From assembly GCF_009388985.1 (NCBI RefSeq), contig NZ_CP036422.1, forward strand, positions 3,238,501 to 3,302,500: DNA of 64,000 nt, written 5' to 3'. The notes beneath the pieces are model-generated. The model did no database searches. It was not told the origin of the DNA and saw nothing but the letters and a program-made list of their open reading frames with translations. The DNA is from Halioglobus maricola (GTDB lineage Bacteria > Pseudomonadota > Gammaproteobacteria > Pseudomonadales > Halieaceae). Shown piece after piece: positions 8,602-17,822 of this stretch (the first letter of the stretch is position 1; every line of letters starts with the position of its first letter). Both the position numbers and the translations under genes were made by a program.

Positions 8602-10272
8602 TCAAAACAATCCTTCGATCTGTCCCCGCGCATTGACAGAAATATTGTTGGCGGCAGGCACCCGGGGCAAACCCGGCATACGCATGATATCGCCACAGAC
8701 CACAACAAGGAACTCAGCACCGGTCGCCAGCGACACTTCACGTACTTTTACCCGGTGATTACTCGGCGCACCCATCAGGGCCGGATCCGTGGAGAAACTG
8801 TATTGTGTCTTGGCCATACACACTGGAAAGTGGCCATATCCCTGCTGTTCGAAAAGCTCAAACTGGTCGCGGATTTTCTGGTCCGCCTCAAGATCGTCCG
8901 CGCCGTACATCTGGCGCGCCACCGTTCTGGCTTTTCCCCACAGGGGCATATCGTCATCGTATAGCGTGCGAAACTGGGATTGGCCGCTGTCTGCCAGCTG
9001 TGCCACCGCATCGGCCAGATCAGTAGCACCGGCACCCCCTTGAGCATGGTGGTTACAGAGGTGTGCTTCCAAGCCTCGTTCGCCGACATAATCCTGTACC
9101 AGTTTAATCTCGGCAGCTGTGTCAGAAGCAAACTGATTGATCGCCACGGTCATCGGCACGCCGTACTGACCGACATTGCGAATATGCCTGCCGAGGTTCT
9201 CTAACCCCGTCTGCAGGGCATCGAGATTTTCAGCCTCCAGGGCACTGCGCGCCACACCGCCGTGCATCTTCAAAGCGCGCACAGTCGCTACGATGACGAC
9301 AGCATCCGGCGCCAGGCCCGACTTGCGACATTTGATGTTGAAGAACTTCTCAGCCCCAAGGTCAGCACCGAAACCTGCCTCAGTAACAACGTAGTCGGAC
9401 AAACGCAGCGCTGTCTCGGTGGCGATCACCGAGTTGCAGCCGTGCGCGATATTGGCAAAGGGCCCGCCGTGAACAAACGCGGGGTTATTCTCCAGCGTCT
9501 GCACCAGGTTGGGAGCCAGAGCGTCTCGCAACAGCGCGGTCATTGCCCCGGGGGCCTGCACCTGGGCAGCGGTGACCGGTTCCTTGTCGCGAGTATAACC
9601 AATCAGGATTCGCCCCAGGCGCTGCTGCAAATCCTGCAAATTGCGGGCGAGACAAAAGATCGCCATCACTTCAGAAGCCACGGTAATGTCGAACCCGCCC
9701 TCCATCGGAAACCCGTTGGCGGGGCCGCCGGCGCCGGTAATGATCTGCCGCAACTGGCGGTCATTCATGTCCACCACCCGCCGCCAGGTAACACGGCGCA
9801 GGTCCAGGCGAACCTCGTTGCTCCAGTGGATATAGTTATCGATCATCGCGGCGAGCAGGTTGTGGGCGGCGCCGATCGCGTGCATATCGCCAGTGAAATG
9901 CAGATTGATATCCTCCATGGGTACCACCTGCGCAAAGCCGCCGCCCGCGGCACCTCCCTTGAGACCGAAACAAGGCCCAAGGCTGGGTTCGCGCAGACAA
10001 ACAGACGCACGTTTGCCGCGTTGGTTCATGGCATCGGTCAGGCCAATGGCAACCGTTGTCTTGCCTTCACCCGCGGGTGTGGGGCTCATGGCAGTCACCA
10101 GTACCAACTTCCCCTTGGTCCTATCCGCAAGCGAGGCAACATAATCCATACCCAGTTTGGCCTTGCTGTGGCCGTAGGGCACGAGATGTTCACCCTCTAT
10201 TCCCAGCTCAGCGGCTACTTCTACGATAGGTTTTATGTTTGCGTCGCGGGCAATTTCGATATCGCTCTGCAT
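8602..10272 (-). CDS. fhs: Formate-tetrahydrofolate ligase
   Basis: A 556-residue protein matching the full family length. The P-loop is [16 protein letters not shown] (about residues 63-78), followed by [20 protein letters not shown], both hallmark segments of Fhs. The enzyme makes 10-formyl-THF from formate, ATP and THF, supplying one-carbon units for purines and formyl-Met or scavenging formate. AGGAGAA lies upstream of the ATG. The HxlR regulator follows with no gap. A 353-base gap separates it from the divergent MFS gene. Confidence 0.97.
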   Translation of the reverse strand: MQSDIEIARDANIKPIVEVAAELGIEGEHLVPYGHSKAKLGMDYVASLADRTKGKLVLVTAMSPTPAGEGKTTVAIGLTDAMNQRGKRASVCLREPSLGPCFGLKGGAAGGGFAQVVPMEDINLHFTGDMHAIGAAHNLLAAMIDNYIHWSNEVRLDLRRVTWRRVVDMNDRQLRQIITGAGGPANGFPMEGGFDITVASEVMAIFCLARNLQDLQQRLGRILIGYTRDKEPVTAAQVQAPGAMTALLRDALAPNLVQTLENNPAFVHGGPFANIAHGCNSVIATETALRLSDYVVTEAGFGADLGAEKFFNIKCRKSGLAPDAVVIVATVRALKMHGGVARSALEAENLDALQTGLENLGRHIRNVGQYGVPMTVAINQFASDTAAEIKLVQDYVGERGLEAHLCNHHAQGGAGATDLADAVAQLADSGQSQFRTLYDDDMPLWGKARTVARQMYGADDLEADQKIRDQFELFEQQGYGHFPVCMAKTQYSFSTDPALMGAPSNHRVKVREVSLATGAEFLVVVCGDIMRMPGLPRVPAANNISVNARGQIEGLF

Positions 10273-10384
10273 GGCCGTTCTCCTCTACTTATTATTCCAA
10301 CCCCGTAACTATTTCACAGATGGCTGGCGTTCCATTGACCAAGCTCAAGTACAGGCGCAGTATAGGCGCTTAATTCAGAGCGCA

Positions 10385-10572
10385 GCACAAGCTGTGCGAA
10401 AAAGGCAGATTGATGACCATCCTCACTCAGACATATTCGGAAAAACGCAGCGGCATGCATGCCGTCGCGCCCGTGTGTCTATGGACACGCAGGATGGTTT
10501 GAGGAAGCACTTGAGTTAATCAAGAATTTAAAAAAGGCCTCCGAGAACCCTGATTCCGGAGGCCTTTTTTCT
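10385..10572 (+). ncRNA. Candidate structured RNA with intrinsic terminator
   Basis: This gap between fhs and the MFS gene can fold into a compact three-way junction. Outer stem P1 pairs 10415-10423 (GACCATCCT) with 10491-10499 (AGGATGGTT). P2 pairs 10446-10455 with 10460-10469 around a TGCA loop, with one mismatch. P3 pairs 10473-10479 with 10484-10490 around a TATG loop. A small hairpin (GCACA/TGTGC, 10385-10397) lies before P1 and a strong terminator at 10530-10570 follows. It could be a free small RNA or a leader that controls the MFS gene at 10626. I do not recognise a known riboswitch class. The pairings are direct; the function is inference. Confidence 0.4.
10530..10570 (+). terminator. 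Strong intrinsic terminator upstream of the MFS gene
   Basis: A near-perfect 14-bp stem: AAAAAAGGCCTCCG (10530-10543) pairs with CGGAGGCCTTTTTT (10557-10570), with a 13-base loop and a T-run. No protein gene that I can support ends just upstream on the plus strand. It therefore ends either an unannotated RNA or an attenuated leader of the MFS gene. The A-run on the other side would also allow activity in the minus direction. Confidence 0.85.
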
Positions 10573-10625
10573 ATCTACTAAAAAAGATCTTCGACAGGGT
10601 TCTCCCACTACTAGGGATAGGAACC

Positions 10626-11864
10626 GTGAAAAGGTCACTCGAAAACAATATCAAGGCAATCTACCTCATGGGGTTCTTCCAGGGCTTCCTGGTGGTCGTA
10701 CCTGTGTTCGTGCCACTGTTGCAGGGACACGGCCTCAGCATGAGCGAGGTGCTGCAAACCCAGGCACTGTTCGCACTCACTATCGCGCTGTGCGAAGTTC
10801 CCTCCGGTTATGTTGCGGACATCTGGGGCCGACGCAATGCCATTCTGCTCGGCTCTGGCCTGAACGCATTGGGTTTCCTCTCGTTGCTGTGGGCGGACAC
10901 CTTTGTCGACTTCCTCATCTACGAAGCGATTCTGGGCGTGGGCTTCAGCCTGATATCCGGAGCGGACCTCGCCTTGCTGTACGACACGGAGGTGTATCTT
11001 CGCAAAATTGGCAAACGAGGTGCCGGTGCAAGCAAATCCCTGAGCCGGTTAATTTCGGTGGAAGCCGCTGCCTCGGGCACCGCAGGCATTGGTGCAAGCC
11101 TGTTGCTGATGTGGTCCATGGACTGGGTGGTCACGGTGCAGGCCTTCACCGGCTTCGCGCCTTTCCTGCTCGGCCTGCTGGTCGTGGAAGCGCCGCGCCC
11201 GGGGGACACCGCGCGCGACACCGACCATGGTGCCAATGCCCGGCATATTCTGGACCTGCTGTTGTTTGGAAAACCAGTGGTTCTCTGGACTGCATTTGCG
11301 ATCGCCGTGTTCGGCCTCTTGGCCGTGTATGTATTCTGGGTTTACCAGAAATACTGGGAAATCCAGGGCGTACCGCTGGCGTGGTTCGGCTACATCTGGG
11401 CAGCATTTGCGCTGACGGTCAGCCTTGCTGCGCGCTACGCTGAGGCGCTGGAGAAATTTCTCGGCTACCGTAAGTTGCTGGTGTTAATTGCCGCGCTGCC
11501 GCTGTTAGGGCTTTTCGGGATGGCGTTCGGTGTTGGCTGGTGGGGTGTTATCTGCGGTTTCGCGGTACAGATATCTCGCGGGCTATCCATGACGATATTC
11601 TACGAAGCCCTGAACAGTCGTGTGCCCGGAGACTTCCGCGCCACCGTTAACTCTCTGGTCAGCCTGGGTGTGCGGGGAATCTTCATCGTCACCGGGCCTG
11701 TGTTGGGCATCGCGCTGGACAGCTACGGCGTAAGTGCGACGCTTATCGGCCTGGCGGTGCTGTTCGCCCCACTCATGGGTCTGGTGCTGATCCCGCTGGT
11801 GGTGCGTATACGTCGAGAGGAAGCAGAGGACACACTGCAGCCTGAGCCTGCCGCCGCCCTGTAG
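10626..11864 (+). CDS. MFS transporter
   Basis: A 412-residue protein with about 12 hydrophobic segments, starting at GTG with GGATAGG a few bases upstream. The MFS loop 2-3 signature is present near residue 70 in modified form (GYVADIWGRRNAILLGSGLN). The substrate is not clear; the family includes sugar, drug and metabolite exporters. A structured RNA candidate and terminator lie just upstream, and its own terminator overlaps the stop codon. It precedes the nag regulon but has no GACAACGTTGTC site of its own, so I do not assign it to GlcNAc uptake. Confidence 0.85.
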   Translation: MKRSLENNIKAIYLMGFFQGFLVVVPVFVPLLQGHGLSMSEVLQTQALFALTIALCEVPSGYVADIWGRRNAILLGSGLNALGFLSLLWADTFVDFLIYEAILGVGFSLISGADLALLYDTEVYLRKIGKRGAGASKSLSRLISVEAAASGTAGIGASLLLMWSMDWVVTVQAFTGFAPFLLGLLVVEAPRPGDTARDTDHGANARHILDLLLFGKPVVLWTAFAIAVFGLLAVYVFWVYQKYWEIQGVPLAWFGYIWAAFALTVSLAARYAEALEKFLGYRKLLVLIAALPLLGLFGMAFGVGWWGVICGFAVQISRGLSMTIFYEALNSRVPGDFRATVNSLVSLGVRGIFIVTGPVLGIALDSYGVSATLIGLAVLFAPLMGLVLIPLVVRIRREEAEDTLQPEPAAAL

Positions 11865-11882
11865 ATGGCGGCGGCTTTTTTC
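11850..11882 (+). terminator. Intrinsic terminator of the MFS gene
   Basis: GCCGCCGCC pairs with GGCGGCGGC, followed by a run of six T with a C after it. The stem begins inside the last codons of the MFS gene and spans its TAG stop. It separates the MFS gene from the nagR promoter. Confidence 0.85.
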
Positions 11883-11901
11883 TGGACAGCAAGCAAACCA
11901 A

Positions 11902-11937
11902 GACAACGTTGTCTCGAGGCGAATATCAGGGTAGGAT
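11902..11937 (+). promoter_or_regulatory. nagR promoter with NagR-type operator
   Basis: The perfect palindrome GACAACGTTGTC lies at 11902-11913 (AGACAACGTTGTCT when extended). It overlaps a plausible -35 box TTGTCT (11909-11914), which is 17 bases from a plausible -10 box TAGGAT (11932-11937). The nagR ATG follows at 11969. The position over the -35 box suggests autorepression. The same 12-mer occurs at four other places, all at control regions of GlcNAc-related genes. Confidence 0.75.
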
Positions 11938-11968
11938 TAGGTCAAAGCCTGACATAAAGCCTCGCCCA

Positions 11969-12997
11969 ATGAAAGCAACCATCAAAGACGTGGCCAAACT
12001 CGCCGGCGTTTCCTTCAAAACCGTCTCCCGGGTCATCAACCGGGAACCCTCGGTGGGTGAGGAATTACAGGCCAAGGTGTGGAAAGCCATTGAAGAGCTC
12101 AACTACCAGCCGAACCTGTCTGCCCGGCAGTTGCGCGGCACCCCCAGCTTTATTGCATTTATCTACGACAACCCTAACAGCCACTATGTGGTTGAGATGC
12201 AGCACGGCATTCTCGAGGAGTGCAAGCGCCAGGGTTTCGAGCTGTTGATCCACCCGGTGTCCTCAGCAGAGGAAGACCATATCGATGAAGTGAAGAAGCT
12301 GCTCAGCAACGGCCATATCGCTGGCCTGGTGCTGACCCCACCCTTCTCCGAATCCGCTGAGTTGATCGACGTGCTCAACAGCCGCGATATGGCGCATGTC
12401 CGCATACTCTCCAGCGATAGCAGTTCCGAATACGAGGGCCCCTGCGTCCTGATTGACGACTATAACGCTGCCTTCGACATCACCCGGTACCTGGTTGGGC
12501 TGGGCCATCGCGATATCGCATTCCTCGGTGGCCATCAGGAGCGCGACTCTTCCAGCGAACAGCGCCTTGGGGGTTATCTGGCAGCACTGGAAGAGGCCGG
12601 TCTCTCCCGCCAGGACGAGCTGATTTTGTCCGGGGAGTACAGTTTCGACTCCGGCAGTGAGCGCACGACCAAATTACTTGGCCTCGATGCATCACCTACA
12701 GCGATTTTTGCCTGCAACGACGAGATTGCTGCCGGCGCGCTGTTTGCGGCCCGGATTCAACAGGTAGCCGTGCCACAGCAACTGTCGATTATTGGTTTCG
12801 AGGACAGCCCTTTCTCGCGCCAGAGTTGGCCCAAGCTAACCACCGCGCACCAGCCGAATAGCGAGATCGCGGCCGGAGCAGCGCGTATTCTTACCGAGAA
12901 CATTCGCTCCTCACGTCAAGGCAAGCAGAGCGAAAAGCCCGCGGTTCTGGAGTTCAAACCCGAACTGGTGGTAAGGGATTCAACATGCCCAGCGTAA
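11969..12997 (+). CDS. nagR: LacI-family regulator of GlcNAc utilisation
   Basis: I start at the ATG at 11969 because the protein then opens directly with the LacI headpiece: MKATIKDVAKLAGVSFKTVS, then VINREPSVGEELQAKVWKAI. The resulting 342 residues are the usual LacI length. A periplasmic-binding-like ligand domain follows from about residue 60 (GTPSFIAFIYDNPNSHYVVE). It overlaps nagA by 13 bases and is preceded by the GACAACGTTGTC operator. LacI-type NagR repressors of nag genes are known in Shewanella and Xanthomonas. The role here follows from that precedent and from the shared operators; the inducer is probably GlcNAc or GlcNAc-6-P. Confidence 0.88.
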   Translation: MKATIKDVAKLAGVSFKTVSRVINREPSVGEELQAKVWKAIEELNYQPNLSARQLRGTPSFIAFIYDNPNSHYVVEMQHGILEECKRQGFELLIHPVSSAEEDHIDEVKKLLSNGHIAGLVLTPPFSESAELIDVLNSRDMAHVRILSSDSSSEYEGPCVLIDDYNAAFDITRYLVGLGHRDIAFLGGHQERDSSSEQRLGGYLAALEEAGLSRQDELILSGEYSFDSGSERTTKLLGLDASPTAIFACNDEIAAGALFAARIQQVAVPQQLSIIGFEDSPFSRQSWPKLTTAHQPNSEIAAGAARILTENIRSSRQGKQSEKPAVLEFKPELVVRDSTCPA

Positions 12998-14157
12998 ACC
13001 CCGGCACGGTTACCGCGCGCCGTATCTTCGACGGCGAACAGTTTCTCGAAGGCCACGGACTGATCCTCAACGGCGAGGTAATAGAGGCGATTGTTCCTGC
13101 GGGACAGCTGCCCAGCGACACCGCCCACTGTGATCTCGGTGACGCTACCCTGGCGCCTGGCCTGATCGACATTCAGGTCAATGGCGGCGGCGGTGTAATG
13201 CTGAACAACGCGCCCTGCGTAGAAAGCGTTATACGCATGGCCAGCGCTCATCGTCGCTTCGGCACCACAGGCCTTGCACCCACGATCATCAGCGACACAC
13301 CGGAAGTCCTCAAGGCCGCCGCGGAGGCGGTCAGCGCAGCCCGGGACGGCGGCGCCGCAGAAGTGCTGGCACTGCATATTGAAGGCCCCCACTTCGACAT
13401 GGCTCGCAGAGGTACCCACAAGGCGGACATGATTCGGCCACTGAACAGTGCCGACATGGCCTGGCTGTGCAGCCTGCAATCCCTGCCAGTGATCCTCACC
13501 CTGGCGCCGGAACACACCCAGCCCGGGCAGTTGCGTGCACTCGCCGAAGCCGGACTGCTGCTATGCGCCGGCCACACTGACGCGAGTTACGAGCGCATAC
13601 AGGAAGCGCTGGCAGAGGGCCTGCGCGGCTTCACCCACCTGTTCAATGCCATGAGCCCTTTAGCTTCGCGCGCGCCGGGCACAGTGGGCGCGGCACTGGA
13701 CGCGGACAACGCCTGGGCCGGCATTATCGCTGACGGCCATCACGTCCACCCCGCCGCAATTCGCGCGGCCCATCGCGCCAAGGCGGCGGGCAAGTTGCTA
13801 CTGGTCAGCGATGCTATGGCTACCGTGGATGGGCCCGATAGTTTTGAGATTTATGGCGAGACAATCACCGTACGCAATGGTGCGCTGATCAATGCCGAGG
13901 GCAGCCTGGCGGGAAGCGCCATCGCCCTGATCGATGCCGTGCGCATCAGCCACCACCAGGTCGGCCTCGAACTTTCCGAGTGCCTGCGAATGGCCTCGCT
14001 CTATCCGGCAACTTTCCTCAAGCTCGACGATCAACTCGGCCGGCTGCGACCGGGCTATCGCGCAGACCTCGTGGCTTTCAACGAAGATTTTAACGTCAGT
14101 GACACCTGGGTTGCTGGCCAGCACCAACACCACGCCACAACGGAGCCCCGCACATGA
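12985..14157 (+). CDS. nagA: N-acetylglucosamine-6-phosphate deacetylase
   Basis: A 390-residue amidohydrolase of normal NagA length. Metal and catalytic residues sit in the expected motifs: LHIEGPHFD (Glu), CAGHTDASY and GFTHLFNAM (His ligands), and LLVSDAMAT (catalytic Asp). It removes acetate from GlcNAc-6-P in the cytoplasm to give glucosamine-6-P. The ATG overlaps the end of nagR by 13 bases and its own TGA overlaps the nagB ATG (ATGA), so the three genes form a translationally coupled operon. Confidence 0.96.
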   Translation: MPSVNPGTVTARRIFDGEQFLEGHGLILNGEVIEAIVPAGQLPSDTAHCDLGDATLAPGLIDIQVNGGGGVMLNNAPCVESVIRMASAHRRFGTTGLAPTIISDTPEVLKAAAEAVSAARDGGAAEVLALHIEGPHFDMARRGTHKADMIRPLNSADMAWLCSLQSLPVILTLAPEHTQPGQLRALAEAGLLLCAGHTDASYERIQEALAEGLRGFTHLFNAMSPLASRAPGTVGAALDADNAWAGIIADGHHVHPAAIRAAHRAKAAGKLLLVSDAMATVDGPDSFEIYGETITVRNGALINAEGSLAGSAIALIDAVRISHHQVGLELSECLRMASLYPATFLKLDDQLGRLRPGYRADLVAFNEDFNVSDTWVAGQHQHHATTEPRT

Positions 14158-14951
14158 AGGTCGTCATTCTGGAAGATGCAGCAGCTGTCGCACATTACGG
14201 CGCAGACATCTTCCGCGAGCAACTGGGCAAAAAGCCCGCGTCTGTATTCGGCCTGGCGACGGGCTCCACACCCCTCAGTCTCTATCGTGAATTAATCCGC
14301 AGTAATCAGCAGGGCGATATCTCGTTCGCACAGGTACAGAGCTTTAATCTCGACGAATACATGGACCTGGCGCCGGATCACCCCCAGAGCTATCGCCATT
14401 TCATGAACCGCGAGTTTTTTGACCATATCGATATCGACCCGGCGCGCACGCATGTGCCACCGGGGAACGCGCCGAACCCTCTCACTGCCTGCGACGAGTA
14501 CGAGACGGCGATCGCTGCCGCGGGGGGCATCGACATCCAACTGCTGGGCATAGGCCGCAATGGGCATATCGGGTTCAATGAACCCACCTCCTGCCTGAGC
14601 TCACGCACACGGGTTAAAACCCTCACCCGCGAGACCATAGAAGACAACGCGCGCTTCTTTAGCGCAGATGAGCACCAGCCCCAGTTGTCCATTACCATGG
14701 GCATCGGCACTATCATGGAAGCCAAATTGGTGGTGCTGTTAGCCACTGGCGCCAGCAAGGCAGAGGCGATTCGCGCCATGGTAGAGGGACCGGTAGCGGC
14801 CTGGTGCCCTGCCTCCGCCCTGCAGATGCACCCCTCCACTGTCGTCATCGTCGACGAGGAGGCCGCGTCAGGGCTTACCAACCCGGGCTTCTTCAAGCAT
14901 ATTGAAGAGCAGAATCAGGCCCTACTGGCCCGTCTGAAGGCGCAGGGCTAA
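14154..14951 (+). CDS. nagB: Glucosamine-6-phosphate deaminase (NagB type I)
   Basis: A 265-residue protein with NagB signatures: [12 protein letters not shown] near the start, [10 protein letters not shown] (catalytic Asp region), and [13 protein letters not shown]. It converts glucosamine-6-P to fructose-6-P and ammonia, the last dedicated step of the pathway. Shewanella often uses the unrelated SIS-type NagB-II, but this is the classical form. The start overlaps nagA by four bases. The 3' end overlaps the convergent nagK gene by 30 bases. Confidence 0.96.
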   Translation: MKVVILEDAAAVAHYGADIFREQLGKKPASVFGLATGSTPLSLYRELIRSNQQGDISFAQVQSFNLDEYMDLAPDHPQSYRHFMNREFFDHIDIDPARTHVPPGNAPNPLTACDEYETAIAAAGGIDIQLLGIGRNGHIGFNEPTSCLSSRTRVKTLTRETIEDNARFFSADEHQPQLSITMGIGTIMEAKLVVLLATGASKAEAIRAMVEGPVAAWCPASALQMHPSTVVIVDEEAASGLTNPGFFKHIEEQNQALLARLKAQG

Positions 14952-15809
14952 ACGCACAGCGCCCTCTTCCGACTGTGCCAGCGCCGGCGCCAGGCGCTCT
15001 TTTACAGGCTTCGACATGCGAGCCGCCATGATGTTGGCGAGGCCACCCAGCAGGCTCAAGCGCTCCGCACCCGCAGCCAGCATCTTCATTGCCATCGCAT
15101 CCAGATAGGCAGCACCCTCGTCCAGAATGGACCGGGCGACCTCATCGCCCTCTTCGGCGGCCGCGATCACCAGTGGCGCAAACGCACCGAACTCCCTCGA
15201 GGAAGCTGCCGACATCACGTCCACTACCTCAAGGCCAGACACACCCAGTTGCGCCTGCGCCAATCCAGTGAGCTGCGTCGCTGGCCCCAGCTCATCCCCC
15301 GCAAGCATCACCGCCTGCAATGCTCGCCGGCCCAGCCAGGCCCCACTGCCCTGATCTCCCAGAGTGAAGCCATGACCGCCGTAACTGTGGCCCTTGCCGT
15401 CTACCAGGTTGTAGCCCACCGACCCTGTGCCCACCACGATGATCGCGCCCTCGCCGCCGTGGGCCGCCACACAGGCGATATGAATGTCAGTGAACACCTC
15501 GAAACGGGCAAAGGGGTGACTCCACTGCGTCATCGCGCTGTGGCAGCGAGGGACGTTTACCCCGGCTAATCCGGCCACCACTACCAGTTCATCCAAACGC
15601 TCGGCGGCAATGCCTGCGCTGGCCAGCGCTGCTTCGGCACAGTTCACGATTGAGGCGCGGGTGCCCTGGAGGTTCTGGAAGGCATTGGCGGAGCCGGCCA
15701 GGCCCTCTCCCAGGACCCTGCCAGAAGCATCTACCAGGCGGCCAAGACACTTGGTACCGCCCCCATCAATGCCGAGAAATAGACTCTGGTGCGGGCCTGT
15801 TTCACTCAT
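14922..15809 (-). CDS. nagK: N-acetylglucosamine kinase, BadF/BcrAD family
   Basis: I start at the ATG ending at 15809 ([20 protein letters not shown]), seven bases after an AGAGA motif; an extra Met codon lies just before it. The long upstream extension of the frame is not protein-like and runs through the operators. The 295 residues contain the phosphate-1 motif GIDGGGTKC and the phosphate-2 region [11 protein letters not shown]. This matches the eukaryote-like GlcNAc kinases found in marine gammaproteobacteria. It would phosphorylate imported or released GlcNAc to GlcNAc-6-P. It is divergent from the GH20 gene and controlled by two GACAACGTTGTC operators. Confidence 0.9.
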   Translation of the reverse strand: MSETGPHQSLFLGIDGGGTKCLGRLVDASGRVLGEGLAGSANAFQNLQGTRASIVNCAEAALASAGIAAERLDELVVVAGLAGVNVPRCHSAMTQWSHPFARFEVFTDIHIACVAAHGGEGAIIVVGTGSVGYNLVDGKGHSYGGHGFTLGDQGSGAWLGRRALQAVMLAGDELGPATQLTGLAQAQLGVSGLEVVDVMSAASSREFGAFAPLVIAAAEEGDEVARSILDEGAAYLDAMAMKMLAAGAERLSLLGGLANIMAARMSKPVKERLAPALAQSEEGAVRLALRLQTGQ

Positions 15810-15857
15810 CATTCTGTCTCTTGTTGTGCGAGAAATTTGCATTCCCGATGAATCTAT

Positions 15858-15904
15858 GACAACGTTGTCCCAAATAACGTACCCAGAGATGACAACGTTG
15901 TCAA
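15858..15904 (-). promoter_or_regulatory. nagK promoter with two NagR-type operators
   Basis: Two perfect GACAACGTTGTC palindromes lie at 15858-15869 and 15891-15902, 33 bases apart. On the minus strand a consensus -35 box TTGACA (15899-15904) overlaps the distal operator. Seventeen bases later comes a -10 box TACGTT (15876-15881), with the second operator just beyond it. This is the same geometry as at the TonB receptor gene. The operators also occupy the 5' end of the GH20 reading frame on the plus strand, so both genes could be repressed together. Confidence 0.82.
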
Positions 15905-17805
15905 TTTGTTCCTCAAAAACGCCTGAGAATCCACTGGTCCTGCACCTCGACATACAGCGAGCCGACAATGCCGGGCGCCTGGCATTCAAGCTGCACAACC
16001 CAATGGCAATACCCCTGCAGCAATGGCACCTGCATATGGACCTGCAGCGCCAGCTCACGGCGGCCGACGGTACGGTGCTGGAGCGCGAGGGCAGTCATCT
16101 CCGCCTCCGGCCTGCTCAGGAGCATGTGCTGGCGCCTGGCGGCCACTGCGAGCTGGCACTGCTCGTCGCCCCCACTGCGCTGCAGCGCCACAGCGACCTG
16201 CCATCCGGCTGCTATCTGGAGAGTGAAGGTGCGATTTATCCCGTGACCCTGGCCACTCACAATCTGCCAGCAGCTAAGGAAATCCCACTGGATAGCGAGC
16301 CCGTGAAACAACTGCCAGCGCTCGCCACCCTGCTGCCCACACCACGGCATGCGGTTCAGGCTGACGCTGTTCGCCATTGGCCAGAAATCCCGGTGTGGAC
16401 TGGTCCCGAAACCTGCGCAGGCGCCCTCAAGTGGGTCCAGCAGATGTTGGGACAGTCCTGGCGCTTCCAGCACAGCGCCGAGAAAGCCGACCTGGTTTGC
16501 AGCGAAAACCCGGGCCTCGGGCCAGAGGCATTTGAGCTCAACACCCTCGTTTCTCCGGCAACGCTGCAAGCTGCGGATGCCGAGGGCTTCTGCCGCGGCG
16601 CAGCCACCCTGCTCCAGATGCTGCATGCCACCCCCGGCGAGCTGCCCGCACTGAACATCGAGGAGGGCCCACACTACAGCTACCGCGGCCTGATGCTCGA
16701 TTGCGCGCGCCACTTCCATTCGGTGGAGACCCTCATCGATGTACTGGACTGGATGGCCCTCTACAAGCTCAACCACTTTCACTGGCACCTTACCGACGAT
16801 GAGGCCTGGCGCCTTGAAATACCCGCCCTGCCCGAGCTGACCAGAGTGGGCGCCTGGCGCGGCCACGGGCTCACCCTGTCGCCCCAGCTGGGCAGCGGCC
16901 CAGAGCCCTACGGTGGCTCTTATAGTCGGACCGATGTGCAGCGCGTGATAGCAGCGGCAGCACAACGCGGTATTACCGTGGTACCGGAAATCGACATACC
17001 CGGTCACTGTCGCGCAGCGATTCATGCCCTGCCGGACTTGTTGCGGGAAGCGGAGGATCAATCTGCCTATGAATCTGTCCAGTTCTTTGACGACAACGTG
17101 CTGAACCCGGCCCTGCCCGGCACCTATGAATTCCTGGACAAAGTGCTGAAAGAAATCTGCACCTTGTTCCCCGGCGACAAAATCCACATGGGCTGCGACG
17201 AAGTCCCGAGTGGCGCGTGGCGCCATTCACCTGCCTGTCAGGCACTGATGGAGCAGGAAGGCTATACCAGCCCAACGCAACTACAGGGCCATCTACTGCG
17301 CTATGCGCAGGACTTTCTCGCCGCACAGGGATGCACCCTGGTTGGCTGGGAAGAAGCCGCACAGGGCGATATTCTCCCCACACGCACACCTATGTGTGTG
17401 TGGAGCAGTGAGGAGATGATCCAGCAGGTGGCGGCGCAGGGTTACCCGGTCATCAGCTGTGCAGCGCCCCGCGCTTATCTCGACCTCGCCTGGAGCGATG
17501 ACCCCGCGGAGCCCGGTTTGCATTGGGCCGGCACCGTTAATCTGCGCCAGAGCTACGAGACGCCGCCCTTCCCCGCCGGCATGGCCGGTGGCCTCGGGGT
17601 GCAGGCGAATTTATGGGGCGAACTCATTAACAGCCGCGAAAAACTGGAATACATGTTGTTTCCGCGCCTGCTGGCAACGGCTGAGTGGGGCTGGTGTGGG
17701 CAGGCAGGAGAGGCATGGCCGGAGTTTCGCGCTCGTGTCGCCGCGCAACTGGAGACTCTGCGCGGGATGGGGCTGTCGCCCAGGTCACTCGACCAAGAGC
17801 CCTGA
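15889..17805 (+). CDS. Cytoplasmic GH20 beta-N-acetylhexosaminidase
   Basis: The protein is a full GH20 enzyme (638 residues from this start). An N-terminal beta domain spans about the first 150 residues. The catalytic barrel has HWHLTDDEAWRLEIPALPEL, DIPGHC, the Asp-Glu catalytic pair in HMGCDEVP, and VGWEEA. It releases terminal GlcNAc from chitooligosaccharides. No signal peptide is seen, so it should act in the cytoplasm on imported oligomers. The start is uncertain: ATGs at 15856 and 15889 are each fused to an operator copy and have weak ribosome sites. It ends 17 bases from the convergent symporter gene. Confidence 0.88.
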   Translation: MTTLSICSSKTPENPLVLHLDIQRADNAGRLAFKLHNPMAIPLQQWHLHMDLQRQLTAADGTVLEREGSHLRLRPAQEHVLAPGGHCELALLVAPTALQRHSDLPSGCYLESEGAIYPVTLATHNLPAAKEIPLDSEPVKQLPALATLLPTPRHAVQADAVRHWPEIPVWTGPETCAGALKWVQQMLGQSWRFQHSAEKADLVCSENPGLGPEAFELNTLVSPATLQAADAEGFCRGAATLLQMLHATPGELPALNIEEGPHYSYRGLMLDCARHFHSVETLIDVLDWMALYKLNHFHWHLTDDEAWRLEIPALPELTRVGAWRGHGLTLSPQLGSGPEPYGGSYSRTDVQRVIAAAAQRGITVVPEIDIPGHCRAAIHALPDLLREAEDQSAYESVQFFDDNVLNPALPGTYEFLDKVLKEICTLFPGDKIHMGCDEVPSGAWRHSPACQALMEQEGYTSPTQLQGHLLRYAQDFLAAQGCTLVGWEEAAQGDILPTRTPMCVWSSEEMIQQVAAQGYPVISCAAPRAYLDLAWSDDPAEPGLHWAGTVNLRQSYETPPFPAGMAGGLGVQANLWGELINSREKLEYMLFPRLLATAEWGWCGQAGEAWPEFRARVAAQLETLRGMGLSPRSLDQEP

Positions 17806-17822
17806 TCCGCCGTTCACAGCTG

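Noticed and set aside
9262-10308. A 348-codon open frame antisense to fhs, and similar long antisense frames (for example 33485-34369, 22923-24275, 15913-17226)
   Set aside because: They lie wholly opposite well-supported genes and have no family signatures. Long antisense frames are expected in G+C-rich DNA.
10413-10502. A 29-codon frame (MTILTQTYSEKRSGMHAVAP...) in the same gap
   Set aside because: It has no clear ribosome site and coincides with the predicted paired region. I cannot support it as a gene.
10459-10581. A 40-codon frame across the terminator before the MFS gene, ending ...NPDSGGLFSIY
   Set aside because: It has no ribosome site, starts inside an RNA stem and reads through a strong intrinsic terminator. 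The folded-RNA explanation fits better.
14922-16058. Long reading of nagK starting at 16058
   Set aside because: The extra N-terminus is Cys/Arg-rich, runs through both operators and the promoter, and the kinase fold begins right after the ATG at 15809.
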